Assembly (NCBI RefSeq): GCF_016917755.1
Contig: NZ_CP070326.1
Coordinates: 2,480,001 to 2,544,000, forward strand
Origin: Streptomyces noursei
GTDB lineage: Bacteria > Actinomycetota > Actinomycetes > Streptomycetales > Streptomycetaceae
Length of the DNA stretch: 64,000 bases
Direction of reading: 5' to 3'
The position numbers and the translations under genes are program-made. Shown one piece after another: positions 34,457 to 44,989 of this stretch (positions are counted from its first letter, which is position 1; every line of letters starts with the position of its first letter). Under the pieces are notes generated by a model. The model worked only from the letters and a program-made list of their open reading frames with translations. It ran no database searches and was not told where the DNA came from.

Positions 34457-34771
34457 GCCCGTGCTCCTCGTTCTGCGTCGTGCCCCGGCCGGCCCGGTGA
34501 CGTTCCGGGCGTTCCAGGGCGTTCCGGTGTATCAAGGTGTCCCGCGAGCTGTATACGCACGTCTCCCGGAAGCGCCTTGATCGTAAGCACGGACGGGTGA
34601 TGCCGGGGAGACGTGCGGGGGTACCGCGCGGAACATGGACGTGACGCACGTCAACTCTGCGTATCGGCCCCGTGAACCCGATGTGCGCGCGGGAGTGACC
34701 CGCGAGTATGGTCCTGGGCTGCAGAGCGCTGCGCCGCCCTGATCCTGTCCAGCCACGACCCGGAGGGCCCG
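34457..34771. other. 315-base divergent intergenic region
   Basis: It separates the phosphodiesterase and acyltransferase starts. Slightly AT-richer stretches occur at 34535-34560 (GTATACGC on the plus strand, a possible -10 in either direction) and at 34650-34670. No clear operator or hairpin is visible. Confidence 0.35.
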
Positions 34772-35443
34772 TTGTCCCGCATTGTGCTGAAGGCGATCCT
34801 CGGACTGATGATGCGTGTCCTGTTCCGCCCGAAGGTCGAGGGCATCGAGCGGATTCCGGGTACCGGCCCGGTGATCATGGCCGGAAACCACGTCACGTTC
34901 ATCGACTCGATCTTCCTCAGCCTCGTGGTCAAGCGCCCGGTGTTCTTCATCGGCAAGGACGAGTACGTCACCGGCAAGGGGATCAAGGGCCGGCTGATGG
35001 CCTGGTTCTTCACCACCGCCGGGATGGTCCCGGTGGACCGCGACGGCGGGCACGGCGGGGTGGCGGCGCTGATGACCGGCCGCCGGATCCTGGACGAGGG
35101 CCACGCCTTCGGCATCTACCCGGAGGGCACCCGCTCCCCCGACGGCCGCCTGTACCGCGGCCGGACCGGCGTCGCCCGGCTCGCGCTGATGACCGGCGCC
35201 CCGGTCGTCCCGTTCGCCATGATCGGCACGGACAAGGTGCAGCCCGGCGGCAAGGGCCGTCCGCGCATCGCCCCGGTGACCGTGCGGTTCGGCGAGCCGC
35301 TGGACTTCTCGCGCTACGAGGGCATGGACCGGGACCGCTATGTGCTGCGGGCGGTCACCGACGAGGTGATGAGCGACGTCATGGAGCTGTCCGGCCAGGA
35401 GTACGTCGACGTGTACGCCACCAAGGCCCGCGCCGCCGCCTGA
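34772..35443 (+). CDS. 1-acyl-sn-glycerol-3-phosphate acyltransferase-like protein
   Basis: A 223-residue PlsC-family acyltransferase that adds an acyl chain to lysophosphatidic acid at the membrane. The four motifs are present: I AGNHVTFIDS (H-x-x-x-x-D), II ITGKGIKGRLM-like, III YPEGTRSPDGRL and IV APVVPFAMIGTD. The start is TTG at 34772, placed after CGGAGG; the next usable codon is internal. It is a stand-alone gene and ends in a hairpin shared with the 5'-nucleotidase gene. Many Streptomyces have several paralogues, so it need not be the essential PlsC. Confidence 0.92.
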   Translation: MSRIVLKAILGLMMRVLFRPKVEGIERIPGTGPVIMAGNHVTFIDSIFLSLVVKRPVFFIGKDEYVTGKGIKGRLMAWFFTTAGMVPVDRDGGHGGVAALMTGRRILDEGHAFGIYPEGTRSPDGRLYRGRTGVARLALMTGAPVVPFAMIGTDKVQPGGKGRPRIAPVTVRFGEPLDFSRYEGMDRDRYVLRAVTDEVMSDVMELSGQEYVDVYATKARAAA

Positions 35444-35459
35444 CCCGTCCCACGCCGCC

Positions 35460-35493
35460 AGGGGCCCCGTCCGTATCCCCGGACGGGGCCCCT
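35460..35493. terminator. Bidirectional terminator hairpin
   Basis: Fourteen-bp arms (aggggccccgtccg at 35460-35473 and complement at 35480-35493) have a six-base loop and lie between convergent genes. Confidence 0.75.
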
Positions 35494-35509
35494 CGCCGCT
35501 ACCGGGCGG

Positions 35510-37480
35510 TCAGCAGGGCACCTGGAAGCCGCCGGGCGCGCGCTGCCCCTCGGCGTCGCCCGTCAGCGCGGCGCGCAGGGCCACCTCCGGGCGCGGGACG
35601 TGGTTGGCGTCGGCCTGCAGGAGTTGCTGGTGCTCGGCGACGGAGCCGACGTGGGCGCCGGGGCGATGGGCGTTCTTGGCCATGACGCGGTTCGGTTCGG
35701 ACGGGGACAGCCTCCGCCGGGTGCGGACGTAGGAGACGAAGCTCTCGAAGTCCCGGGTGTGCCGGACGGGTTCGGTGAAGCCGGTGAAGGCGCTGAACCC
35801 GTCCTGGTTGATGAGGGTGTAGGAGGGGGCGGCGAGGCGGTAGCGGCGGGCGGGGTCCAGCGGCTCGCCGTCGATGAGGACATCGGCGGGGTCGATCCGG
35901 TGGCCGGCCGGGCCGGTGGCGTCGAAGGTGTAGCGGACGTTGCCGGAGACGGCCAGCGGGGAGAAGGACATCCCGCCGCCGGGGGTGGGGGCCCACTGCT
36001 GTTCCAGGGCGTCGTGGATCTGCCGGCCGGTGACCGTGACGGTCATGATCGGGTCGCCGAAGCCGACCGCGTTCCACGCCTGCCCGAAGGTGACCACGCC
36101 GCCCGACGCCTCGTCACGCACCAGGTCGCCGGCGATGATCGCGGCACCGACCCGCGGGGCCAGCGCGATGACGGCGAGTTCGGCGGGGACGTTGCGGTGC
36201 CCTCCGCGGTCGTCCATCGGGCCGTGCGGTCGGCCGCCCGCCCACAGTGCCCAGTCGGCGACGAGGTTGCCCATGGTGGACTCCCCCATCGCGTTGCGCC
36301 GCCGGGTGAACGAGGCGGTCTGGGTGCCGATACGGGTGCGGGCGCGGCGGGCGCCGTAACCGGCCCAGTAGTCGGCGATCGACTTCAGCTCCGGATCCGG
36401 CGTCACATCACGGGTGTTGGGGTGGTTGACCGAGGTGGTCAGCTCCCGGATCACCCTGCCGGAGACCGGGTCCAGCCGCAGGTTGATCTCGTTGATGATC
36501 TGGCCGTAGCAGCCGGCCTCGACGAACGGGCGGGGCACGCCCTTGGGGTCGGGCAGCATCATGGTGAAGGCGCAGTGCCAGTGGCCGGTGACGATGGCGT
36601 CGATGGCGGGCGAGACCCGCAGCGCCAGTTCGTAGGCGGGGCCGGAGGGGTTGGTGCCGCTTTCGAAGTTGCTGCCGGCGACCGCGCCGTCGTGCATGCT
36701 GAGGACGATCGCGTTGACGCCCCGGCTCTTGAGGGCCGCCGCGCAGCGGTTGGCGGTCTCCAGTTCGTCCAGGGTGCGCAGTTGGGGCTGGTAGGAGCCG
36801 GGGAAGGACTCGGTGCCGATGGCGGTCAGGTGGATGAAGCCGATCGGCAGCCGCCGGCCGCGGCCGGCGTCCACGTGCACGATGTTGTACGGCGGCAGCA
36901 CCCGTTCGCCGGTGTCGTGCCAGACCATGTTGGCGCTGTAGTAGGGGAAGTTCGCGCCGCGGAAGCGGTGGCCGGTGGAGTCGGTGAAGGAGGCGTCGCG
37001 GCCGACGACCGGGAACGGCCGGCCGCGCTCCATGTGCTCCCGCAGGAAGACCGTCGACTTGTCGAACTCGTGGTTGCCGGCCGAGGCGAAGTCCATCTGC
37101 AGGGCGTTGAGGGCCTCGATGGTGGGCTCGTCGGCGAAGGCGGCGGCGTCGAACTCCCAGCCGGAGAAGAGGTCGCCGGGGGCGAAGAAGAGGGAGTTGC
37201 GCCGTCCGGCGCGCAGCCGCTCCAGGTGGGCGGCCATGTAGGCGACGCCGCCGACGGTGTGGCGCTTGCCGCCGGTGCCGGTGATGACGGAGTTGGCGCC
37301 CGGTGCGCCCTGTAGATAGCCGTGCAGATCGGTGATGTTGAGCAGCTGGACGTCGACGTACTCGTCGGCCGTGGCGGCGTCGCGGGCGTGGCCGGTGGCG
37401 TAGGCGTTGCTGCCGATCGCGCTGGCGGTGGCCATCGCCCCCGCGGCGGTTACGAAGGACCGTCGTCCGATGTCGCGCAC
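35510..37480 (-). CDS. Tat-exported bifunctional metallophosphatase / 5'-nucleotidase
   Basis: A 656-residue UshA-like enzyme. The twin-arginine signal peptide is GRRSFVTAAGAMATASAIGS. The catalytic metallophosphatase domain contains the dimetal motifs NITDLHGYLQ, GNHEFDKSTVF, LSMHDGAVAGS and VTGHWHCAF. The C-terminal substrate-binding domain (from about residue 395) has the typical FTRRRNAMGESTMGNLVADW and YRLAAPSYTLINQDGFSAF. It should hydrolyse extracellular nucleotides or related esters to recover phosphate. It reads away from the MFS gene behind it. The C-terminal 60 residues are not part of the fold. Confidence 0.94.
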   Translation of the reverse strand: MRDIGRRSFVTAAGAMATASAIGSNAYATGHARDAATADEYVDVQLLNITDLHGYLQGAPGANSVITGTGGKRHTVGGVAYMAAHLERLRAGRRNSLFFAPGDLFSGWEFDAAAFADEPTIEALNALQMDFASAGNHEFDKSTVFLREHMERGRPFPVVGRDASFTDSTGHRFRGANFPYYSANMVWHDTGERVLPPYNIVHVDAGRGRRLPIGFIHLTAIGTESFPGSYQPQLRTLDELETANRCAAALKSRGVNAIVLSMHDGAVAGSNFESGTNPSGPAYELALRVSPAIDAIVTGHWHCAFTMMLPDPKGVPRPFVEAGCYGQIINEINLRLDPVSGRVIRELTTSVNHPNTRDVTPDPELKSIADYWAGYGARRARTRIGTQTASFTRRRNAMGESTMGNLVADWALWAGGRPHGPMDDRGGHRNVPAELAVIALAPRVGAAIIAGDLVRDEASGGVVTFGQAWNAVGFGDPIMTVTVTGRQIHDALEQQWAPTPGGGMSFSPLAVSGNVRYTFDATGPAGHRIDPADVLIDGEPLDPARRYRLAAPSYTLINQDGFSAFTGFTEPVRHTRDFESFVSYVRTRRRLSPSEPNRVMAKNAHRPGAHVGSVAEHQQLLQADANHVPRPEVALRAALTGDAEGQRAPGGFQVPC

Positions 37481-37605
37481 TGCGTCACTCTCCTGAGCGG
37501 GTCCGACCGTTGGGGGGACGACGCGAGAGTCAAACGAGCCGTGCGGGACAACCGGTCACCAGGACGCGTACCGGGCGTGAACGGCAGGGGACAGTCGCCC
37601 CCAGG

Positions 37606-37660
37606 GGCGTGTCCTGTGGATCATGGCCGGTGCGCGCGGTCACGATCCACGGGACACGCC
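37606..37660. repeat. 55-base imperfect-free inverted repeat between genes
   Basis: Arms of 17 bases at 37606-37622 and 37644-37660 (GGCGTGTCCTGTGGATC and its near-perfect complement, two mismatches at TG/CG) enclose 21 bases. It lies between the MFS stop and the 5'-nucleotidase start. It could be a terminator, but the long arms ending in GGCGTGTCC resemble ends of small insertion elements. Confidence 0.45.
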
Positions 37661-37715
37661 TGTGCGGGGGCAGGGGGCGGTGTGGTGTCCCTCGTTCGCC
37701 CGCCGGGTGGGGCCC

Positions 37716-39344
37716 TTACGGGTGCCCGGTCGGGCCATCGGCGGTGGAGCCGGAGCCGGCCACCGGAGCGGTCTCGGCCTCCGGCGCGGGCTGCGGCTCC
37801 GCACTGTCGGCCAGGGTCTGGCCGCGGAGCAGGAACCACGCGGCCACCGCGGCGCCCAGCAGCACCACCGCGCCCAGTCCGGCCGCGGTGTCCACGCCGT
37901 TGACGAAGGAGTCCTGAGCGGCCTTCAGCAGGGCGGCGCCCTGCTCGGCGGGGAGGTGGGCGGCGGCGTCCACGGCGCCGCCGAGCGAGGAGCGGGCGGT
38001 TTCGGCGGCGTGTTCGGGCACGCCGGCGGGGACGCTGAAGCCCTGGTACATGCTGGTGACGATGGAGCCCAGCAGGGCGATGCCGAGCGCGGCGCCCAGT
38101 TCGTAGGCGGTCTCGGAGACCGCGGAGGCGGAACCGGCCTCCTCCTTGGGCACGCTGGAGAGGATGACGTCGGCGGTGACGGTGAAGGCGAAGCCGGCGC
38201 CGACGCCCACGACGAAGAGGATGACGCACAGCGCGAGGGTGCCGGTGTCGGCGTGCAGGGCCATGCAGCCGGCGAGCGAGAGGCCGACCACCGCGAGGCC
38301 GCCGGCCACCACCAGGCGCACCGACAGCCGGCGGGCGACCCAGCCGGCGGCCAGGCCGGCGCCCACCGCGCCGACCGCGGCCGGGAGTTCGACCAGCCCG
38401 GCGTTGAACGGCGAGCGCATCTGCACCATCTGGAGGAACTGGGAGAGGAAGAAGACCAGACCGGACAGTCCGAGGATGGTCAGCAGGTCGGCCAGCACCG
38501 CGCCGGAGAAGCCCCGGTGCTGGAAGAGCTTCATGTTCAGCAGCGGCGAGGCCAGGGTGTGCTGGCGGCGGACGAACAGCAGCAGGGCGAGCACGCCGAT
38601 GACGGCGGCCGGCCCGATGTCCCAGCGGAGGCCGTGCACCGCCGCTTCCTTGATGGCGTAGACGACGCCGACGATGCCCACCAGCGACAGCACGACACTG
38701 GGGACGTCCCACGGACCGGGGTCGGGGTTGCGGGACTCGGGGATCACCTTGGCGCCGACGACGACCAGCAGCGCCATCACCGGGAGGTTGATCAGGAAGA
38801 CCGAGCCCCACCAGAAGTGGCCCAGCAGGAAGCCGCCGAGGACCGGCCCGACCGCCGTGCCGGCCGAGGCCATGGCGCCCCAGATGCCGATCGCCAGGCT
38901 GCGTTCCTTGGGGTCGTGGAAGAGGTTGCGGATCAGGGCGAGGGTGGAGGGCATCAGCGTCGCCCCGGCCACGCCCTGCAGGCCGCGCGCGATGATCATC
39001 ATCGACGGGCTGGTGGCGTAGGCGGCGAGCACCGACAGCGCACCGAACGCCACCGAGCCGATGAGCAGCAGCTTCTTCCGGCCGATCCGGTCGCCGAGGC
39101 TGCCCATGGAGACCAGCAGTCCGGCGATGACGAACGAGTAGATGTCACCGATCCACAGCAGCTGGGTGCCGGACGGCTTCAGGTCCTCGCTCAGGAACGG
39201 GGTGGCCAGGCCGAGCACGGTGGCGTCGACGCCGACCAGCAGGACCGCCAGGACCAGGACCGAGAGGGCGAGCCAACGGCCCGGCCGGGGCTGGTCGTCC
39301 ACATGGGCCGAACCAGCCCGCCTTTCGGCTATGGGATCGCTCAT
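37716..39344 (-). CDS. DHA2-family MFS drug exporter
   Basis: A 542-residue transporter with about fourteen membrane helices. Family motifs include VDATVLGLATPFLSEDL in helix 1, GSLGDRIGRKKLLLIG (motif A, loop 2-3) and GPVLGGFLLGHFWW (motif C, which marks antiporters). Proton-driven efflux of small hydrophobic molecules is expected. The start at the ATG at 39344 overlaps the tetR stop by four bases (ATGA), so expression depends on the tetR transcript. A Glu/Pro/Ala-rich tail (EPQPAPEAETAPVAG) closes the protein. The substrate is not told by sequence. Confidence 0.93.
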   Translation of the reverse strand: MSDPIAERRAGSAHVDDQPRPGRWLALSVLVLAVLLVGVDATVLGLATPFLSEDLKPSGTQLLWIGDIYSFVIAGLLVSMGSLGDRIGRKKLLLIGSVAFGALSVLAAYATSPSMMIIARGLQGVAGATLMPSTLALIRNLFHDPKERSLAIGIWGAMASAGTAVGPVLGGFLLGHFWWGSVFLINLPVMALLVVVGAKVIPESRNPDPGPWDVPSVVLSLVGIVGVVYAIKEAAVHGLRWDIGPAAVIGVLALLLFVRRQHTLASPLLNMKLFQHRGFSGAVLADLLTILGLSGLVFFLSQFLQMVQMRSPFNAGLVELPAAVGAVGAGLAAGWVARRLSVRLVVAGGLAVVGLSLAGCMALHADTGTLALCVILFVVGVGAGFAFTVTADVILSSVPKEEAGSASAVSETAYELGAALGIALLGSIVTSMYQGFSVPAGVPEHAAETARSSLGGAVDAAAHLPAEQGAALLKAAQDSFVNGVDTAAGLGAVVLLGAAVAAWFLLRGQTLADSAEPQPAPEAETAPVAGSGSTADGPTGHP

Positions 39345-39892
39345 TTCTCCATGCTCCGTCGGATGCCGCCGAGCAGCAGCTCGGCGATCGAGTGGTCGAG
39401 GTCGTTCCGGGCGACGCGGCCTTCGTGCACCGCCCAGGCGCCGGCGCCGAGGAGGCCGTAGAACGCCTCGGTCAGCCAGTTCGCGCTGAGGTCGACCCGG
39501 AAGGTGCCCTCCTCCTGGCCGCGACGGAACAGTGCGGTGAGCCGGGCGTCGAGCTGGGCCCAGCCGGCGTTGACCGGCTCGTTCTCGAAGAGCTGGTTCT
39601 CGGTGAAGAGGAAGGCCAGCACGCCGGCGACCGGCTCGGCCTCGCGGACCAGTCGGCGCAGCCCGCCGGCGGCGTCCCCCTCGTCGAGCCGGGCGGCGTC
39701 GATGGCCCGGGCGAACCGCTCGATCCCGTGCTCCTCCAGGGCGCGGATCAGCGCGTCGCGGCCCGCGAAGTGCCGGTGCAGGGTCGCCCGGCTGATGCCC
39801 GCGGCGCGGGCGATCTCGTCCATCAACGTCGTCGCGCGCCGGGCGAGCAGGGCGGCGGCTTCGGTGAGTACGTGTTCTCTGTCCACGGGCAT
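39341..39892 (-). CDS. TetR-family repressor of the adjacent exporter
   Basis: A 183-residue regulator. The N-terminal helix-turn-helix is TLMDEIARAAGISRATLHRHFAGRDALIRAL (residues about 22-52), and the C-terminal ligand-binding and dimerisation domain follows. It is the first gene of a two-gene operon and is preceded by a perfect 24-base palindrome (39909-39932) that should be its operator, giving autoregulation and control of the exporter. The inducer is probably an exported compound. The start at 39892 is an ATG (MPVDREHVLTEA). Confidence 0.93.
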   Translation of the reverse strand: MPVDREHVLTEAAALLARRATTLMDEIARAAGISRATLHRHFAGRDALIRALEEHGIERFARAIDAARLDEGDAAGGLRRLVREAEPVAGVLAFLFTENQLFENEPVNAGWAQLDARLTALFRRGQEEGTFRVDLSANWLTEAFYGLLGAGAWAVHEGRVARNDLDHSIAELLLGGIRRSMEK

Positions 39893-39908
39893 GAGACGGA
39901 GGATACCC

Positions 39909-39932
39909 GAATGAGACGTTCACGTCTCATTC
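39909..39932. promoter_or_regulatory. Operator palindrome of the TetR/MFS operon
   Basis: Eleven-base arms gaatgagacgt (39909-39919) and acgtctcattc (39922-39932) are perfect complements around TC. The site lies 17 bases before the tetR start codon, where it would block transcription. Confidence 0.8.
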
Positions 39933-40000
39933 AATTCTGTGCTGTCGCAGACGGACGCCCCTCCGGGCCACCGCACCGGCGCCGGGCACCCGTGAAACGC

Positions 40001-40036
40001 GAGGGCGGCACCACCTGATCAGGTGGTGCCGCCCTC
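40001..40036 (-). terminator. Terminator of argH
   Basis: A perfect palindrome with 18-base arms (40001-40018 and 40019-40036; GAGGGCGGCACCACCTGA and complement) lies 33 bases after the argH stop. On the minus strand it is followed by GCGTTTC. Confidence 0.75.
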
Positions 40037-40068
40037 GTCGGCCGGCGCGGGCCGCGCCGGCCGCGCCG

Positions 40069-41523
<1,455 letters not shown>

Positions 41524-41529
41524 TCACGG

Positions 41530-41570
41530 CGAGCGCCGGACGGACTGACGGTCAGCCCGTTCGGCGCTCG
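41530..41570 (-). terminator. Hairpin between argG and argH
   Basis: Arms cgagcgccg (41530-41538) and cggcgctcg (41562-41570) enclose an inner CTGAC/GTCAG stem. It sits 43 bases after the argG stop and may weaken read-through into argH. Confidence 0.45.
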
Positions 41571-41612
41571 AACGGCGGGCGGGTCGGCCCCGTGCGCCGG
41601 ATCCCGGAAGGG

Positions 41613-42809
41613 TCAGCCTGCCAGGTCGCGCTGCGCGGCAATCTTGCTCGACATGCCGAAGAGCTCGATGAAGCCCTTGGAGAGCGACTGGTCGAACGTG
41701 TCGCCGGTGTCGTAGGTGGCCAGGTTGAAGTCGTACAGCGACTGCGCGGAGCGCCGGCCGGTGACCACCGCGCGACCGCCGTGCAGGGTCATCCGGACGT
41801 CGCCGGAGACCGCCGCGTTGGCCTCGTCGAGGAAGCCGTCCAGGGCCCGCTTGAGCGGCGAGAACCACAGGCCGTCGTAGACCAGCTCGCCCCAACGCTG
41901 CTCGACCTGCCGCTTGTAGCGGGCCAGTTCGCGCTCGACGGTGACGTTCTCCAGCTCCTGGTGCGCGGTGATCAGCGCGATCGCACCCGGGGCCTCGTAC
42001 ACCTCGCGGGACTTGATGCCGACCAGGCGGTCCTCGACCATGTCGATCCGGCCGATGCCCTGGGCGCCGGCCCGCGCGTTGAGCTCCTGGATGGCCTGGA
42101 GGACGGTGACTGGCCTGCCATCGAGGGCGACCGGCGCGCCTTCCTTGAAGGTGATCACGACCTCGTCGGCCTCGCGCGGGGTGGCCGGGTTCTCGGTGTA
42201 CTCGTAGAGGTCCTCGATCGGCGCGTTCCAGATGTCCTCCAGGAAGCCGGTCTCCACGGCCCGCCCGAAGACGTTCTGGTCGATGGAGTACGGCGACTTC
42301 TTGGTGGTGGCGATCGGCAGTTCGGCCTTCTCGGCGAAGGCGATCGCCTTGTCCCGGGTCATCGCGTAGTCGCGGACCGGGGCGATGCACTTCAGGCCGG
42401 GGGCGAGCGAGGAGATGCCCGCCTCGAACCGGACCTGGTCGTTCCCCTTGCCGGTGCAACCATGGGCGACCGTGGTCGCGCCGTGCTTCTCGGCGGCGGC
42501 GACCAGGTGCTTGACGATGGCCGGCCGGGAGAGCGCGGAGACCAGCGGGTAGCGGTCCATGTAGAGGGCGTTGGCCTTGATCGCCGGGAGGCAGTACCCC
42601 TCGGCGAACTCGTCCTTGGCGTCGGCGACCTCGGCCTCCACCGCACCGCAGGCGAGCGCGCGCTTGCGGATGACGTCCAGGTCCTCGCCGCCCTGGCCGA
42701 CGTCCACGGCAACGGCGATGACCTCGGCGCCCGTCTCCTCGGCTATCCAGCCGATGCAGACGGAGGTGTCCAGGCCGCCCGAATAGGCGAGTACGACACG
42801 CTCGGTCAT
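41613..42809 (-). CDS. argG: Argininosuccinate synthase
   Basis: A 398-residue ATP-dependent enzyme joining citrulline and aspartate. The PP-loop is [17 protein letters not shown]; other conserved blocks are [33 protein letters not shown] and [17 protein letters not shown]. The ATG at 42809 has AGGAGAAACCC directly upstream, so I prefer it over the ATG at 42830 seven codons earlier. ArgR-type boxes lie just upstream at about 42827-42866. It is followed by argH. Confidence 0.97.
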   Translation of the reverse strand: MTERVVLAYSGGLDTSVCIGWIAEETGAEVIAVAVDVGQGGEDLDVIRKRALACGAVEAEVADAKDEFAEGYCLPAIKANALYMDRYPLVSALSRPAIVKHLVAAAEKHGATTVAHGCTGKGNDQVRFEAGISSLAPGLKCIAPVRDYAMTRDKAIAFAEKAELPIATTKKSPYSIDQNVFGRAVETGFLEDIWNAPIEDLYEYTENPATPREADEVVITFKEGAPVALDGRPVTVLQAIQELNARAGAQGIGRIDMVEDRLVGIKSREVYEAPGAIALITAHQELENVTVERELARYKRQVEQRWGELVYDGLWFSPLKRALDGFLDEANAAVSGDVRMTLHGGRAVVTGRRSAQSLYDFNLATYDTGDTFDQSLSKGFIELFGMSSKIAAQRDLAG

Positions 42810-42826
42810 GGGTTTCTCCTTACGGT

Positions 42827-42866
42827 GCATTCACTGCTAGGCATAAGTATGCACTCCACTGCATGC
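42827..42866. promoter_or_regulatory. ArgR operator (ARG boxes) upstream of argG
   Basis: An AT-rich stretch contains GCATA-AG-TATGC (42841-42852), a perfect inverted repeat, flanked by TGCAT (42826-42830) and GCATGC (42861-42866). It overlaps the expected argG promoter. It resembles the argC operator and known ARG boxes. Confidence 0.65.
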
Positions 42867-42960
42867 TTCGTCAACGGATTCGGAAAACCCCAGGTCGGCG
42901 ACGCCGCCAGCGGTCCCGCACGGACGCGGGACCCACCCCCGAAGTGCCGCGACGCACCCC

Positions 42961-43362
42961 TCAGCCCTCGCGGAGCGCCTCCAGCAACACCGCCGTATGG
43001 CTCAGCGGCACTTCCTTCGTCGCCGTCAGCAGCGTCAGCGGACCGTCCGCCGCCAGCTCCCGCAGGTGCTCCAGCGCCGCGCCCGGCGCCCCCTCGGCCA
43101 ATTCGGCCCGGTACCGCTCGGCGAACTCCTCGAACCGCGCCTCGTCGTGCCCGTACCACTTGCGCAGCTCCGTCGAGGGCGCCACGTCCTTGCACCACTC
43201 GGCGTCGGCGACCCGCTCGTCACCCTTCGCCATCCCCCGGGGCCACAGCCGGTCCACCAGGACCCGCGCCCCGTCCGCCGGTTCCGGCGGGTCGTACACC
43301 CGGCGCACCTCGACCGTGCGCGACCTGTTCGTTTTCTTCGTTTTCTGCGCTTTTGCCGGCAT
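42961..43362 (-). CDS. DUF488 (YeaO-like) protein
   Basis: A 133-residue DUF488 protein. The opening VEVRRVYDPPEPADGARVLVDRLWPRG is characteristic of the YeaO branch, followed by DAEWCKDVAPSTELRKWYGHD and LTLLTATKEVPLSHTAVLLEAL. The family has no assigned biochemical role; the conserved Arg, Trp and Cys suggest a binding site. A basic N-terminal extension (PAKAQKTKKTNRSR) precedes the domain. The ATG at 43362 is the likely start. It lies alone between argG and tRNA-Pro. Confidence 0.88.
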   Translation of the reverse strand: MPAKAQKTKKTNRSRTVEVRRVYDPPEPADGARVLVDRLWPRGMAKGDERVADAEWCKDVAPSTELRKWYGHDEARFEEFAERYRAELAEGAPGAALEHLRELAADGPLTLLTATKEVPLSHTAVLLEALREG

Positions 43363-43430
43363 ATTCCCATCAGAACACGGTCGCCGCGGGCCCGCCGGGA
43401 GGCCCCGGAGCACCCCAAAGGGGACCCGCT

Positions 43431-43460
43431 TTGGATTCATCGGCCCGGACAGGGTATTTT
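43431..43460 (+). promoter_or_regulatory. Probable promoter of tRNA-Pro
   Basis: TTGGAT (43431-43436), an 18-base spacer and TATTTT (43455-43460) lie 46 bases before the tRNA. Confidence 0.5.
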
Positions 43461-43506
43461 TCTGTCTGCACGGCCCGACCGGGAGTCTCCGGTCGGAACA
43501 CGGCAC

Positions 43507-43580
<74 letters not shown>

Positions 43581-43588
43581 CGGTGTCG

Positions 43589-43632
43589 CAAGGCCCGTCG
43601 ATCCGGGAGGAATCCCGGATCGACGGGCCTTG
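43589..43632 (+). terminator. Terminator of tRNA-Pro
   Basis: Twenty-base arms (43589-43608 and 43613-43632) with a GGAA loop form one of the longest perfect hairpins in the window, nine bases past the tRNA. Confidence 0.8.
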
Positions 43633-43708
43633 TGCCGTATGGGGCGCGGCGTCGGGCCGCACGCTTCCGGGCCGCGAGCTCACGGCCCGTCAGCCGGCCG
43701 CGCGGGGC

Positions 43709-44854
43709 TCAGGACAGCGTGCCGATCTCGTGGCGGACCGCGTCCACGACCTTGGCCGGGAGCGTCGCATAGCCCTGGAAGGTCAGGTTCTGCTGGCCCT
43801 TCTGGCTGGCCATGTACGCCAGGAACGCCTTGGTCGCGGGCCAGGTCTCCGGCTTGTTGCCCTTGTCGCAGACGATCTCGTAGGTGACCACGTCGATGGG
43901 ATAGGCGCCGGGGACCTTGGTCCCGTAGTCGAGGTCGAGGATGACGTCATGGCCGGTGTTGACCGTCCGGGCACCGGCGATCGCGTGGGATGCCGCGATC
44001 ACGTTGGCGTCGGCGGGGGTCGCCGCGCCGGTGGCGACCGAGACGGTGTGCAGCATCCGGTCCACCGCGTACGGCAGCTCGACGTAGCCGATCCCGCCCG
44101 TGGTCCGCTGCACCTGGGCGGCGAGGTCCGCAGAGCCCTTGGCGGATCCGCCGCCCTGCGCCGGCCACTCCTTGGCGTGCGGATACGGCCAGGCGTCCCG
44201 GGCGGTGGCGGCGAGGTACGCCGTGAAGTTGTCGGTCGTGCCGGAGGAGTCGGAGCGGTGGAACGTCCGGATCGGCGTGGCGGGGAGCTTGGCGTCCTTG
44301 TTGAGCCCGGCGATCGCCGGGTCGTCCCACTGCGTGATCCGGCCGTTGAAGATCTTGGCGAGGGTGGGGGCGTCGAGGACCAGCCGATCGACCCCGGGGA
44401 GGTGGAAGGCGACCGCGATCGGCCCGCCGACGATCGGCAGGTGGATGGCGCGGCCGCCGTCGGCGCAGACCTTCTCGGACTGCTTGACCTGGTCGGCGTC
44501 GAGCGGGGAGTCCGAGCCGGCGAAGGCCGTCCGGCCGCGCAGGAAGTCGTCCTGGCCGGCCCCCGAGCCGTTGCCGTCGTAGCTGATCTTGGTGCCGGCG
44601 CAGGCCCGCGTGTAGGTGGTGATCCAGTACTTCATCGCGTACTGCTGGGCCGTCGAGCCGGAGGCCCGCAGGGTGGCCGCCTTGCCGCAGGCGATGGCGC
44701 CCGCGGCGGCGGACGGGCTGGGGGACGGGGCGGACGGGCTGGGAGAGGGGGCCGAGCCGCCGTTCGCACCGCAGGCCGTGAGGGCGAGGGCGCCGCACAC
44801 GGCCACCGCCCCGAGGGCCCTGGTGCGCGGGCCGGCCTTCCGCTGAGGCTTCAC
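43709..44854 (-). CDS. PstS-like phosphate-binding lipoprotein, orphan
   Basis: A 381-residue exported solute-binding protein of the PstS/SphX type. The lipobox is LALTAC, followed by a Ser/Pro repeat linker (APSPSPSAPSPSPSAA). The binding domain has LRASGSTAQQYAMKYW (phosphate-binding loop region), GSGAGQDDFLRGRTAFAGSD, GVDRLVLDAPTLAKIFNGRI and FHRSDSSGTTDNFTAYL, all typical. The start is GTG at 44854, after AAGGAG; the longer frame is not credible. No pstC, pstA or pstB gene is near, so it may serve a distant permease or only bind phosphate. It is convergent with tRNA-Pro and downstream of argR. Confidence 0.9.
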   Translation of the reverse strand: MKPQRKAGPRTRALGAVAVCGALALTACGANGGSAPSPSPSAPSPSPSAAAGAIACGKAATLRASGSTAQQYAMKYWITTYTRACAGTKISYDGNGSGAGQDDFLRGRTAFAGSDSPLDADQVKQSEKVCADGGRAIHLPIVGGPIAVAFHLPGVDRLVLDAPTLAKIFNGRITQWDDPAIAGLNKDAKLPATPIRTFHRSDSSGTTDNFTAYLAATARDAWPYPHAKEWPAQGGGSAKGSADLAAQVQRTTGGIGYVELPYAVDRMLHTVSVATGAATPADANVIAASHAIAGARTVNTGHDVILDLDYGTKVPGAYPIDVVTYEIVCDKGNKPETWPATKAFLAYMASQKGQQNLTFQGYATLPAKVVDAVRHEIGTLS

Positions 44855-44989
44855 TGTGCAGCGCTCCTTCCTGCGGACCGGCCCCGGCCGACGCAGCTGA
44901 GGGTGATGACGCCGCGCCGTCGCGGCGTCCGTCCGTACGGCGGCGGCTCGCGCGGCGGTGAGCGCCGGAGCCACCACCGCACCCTCAGT

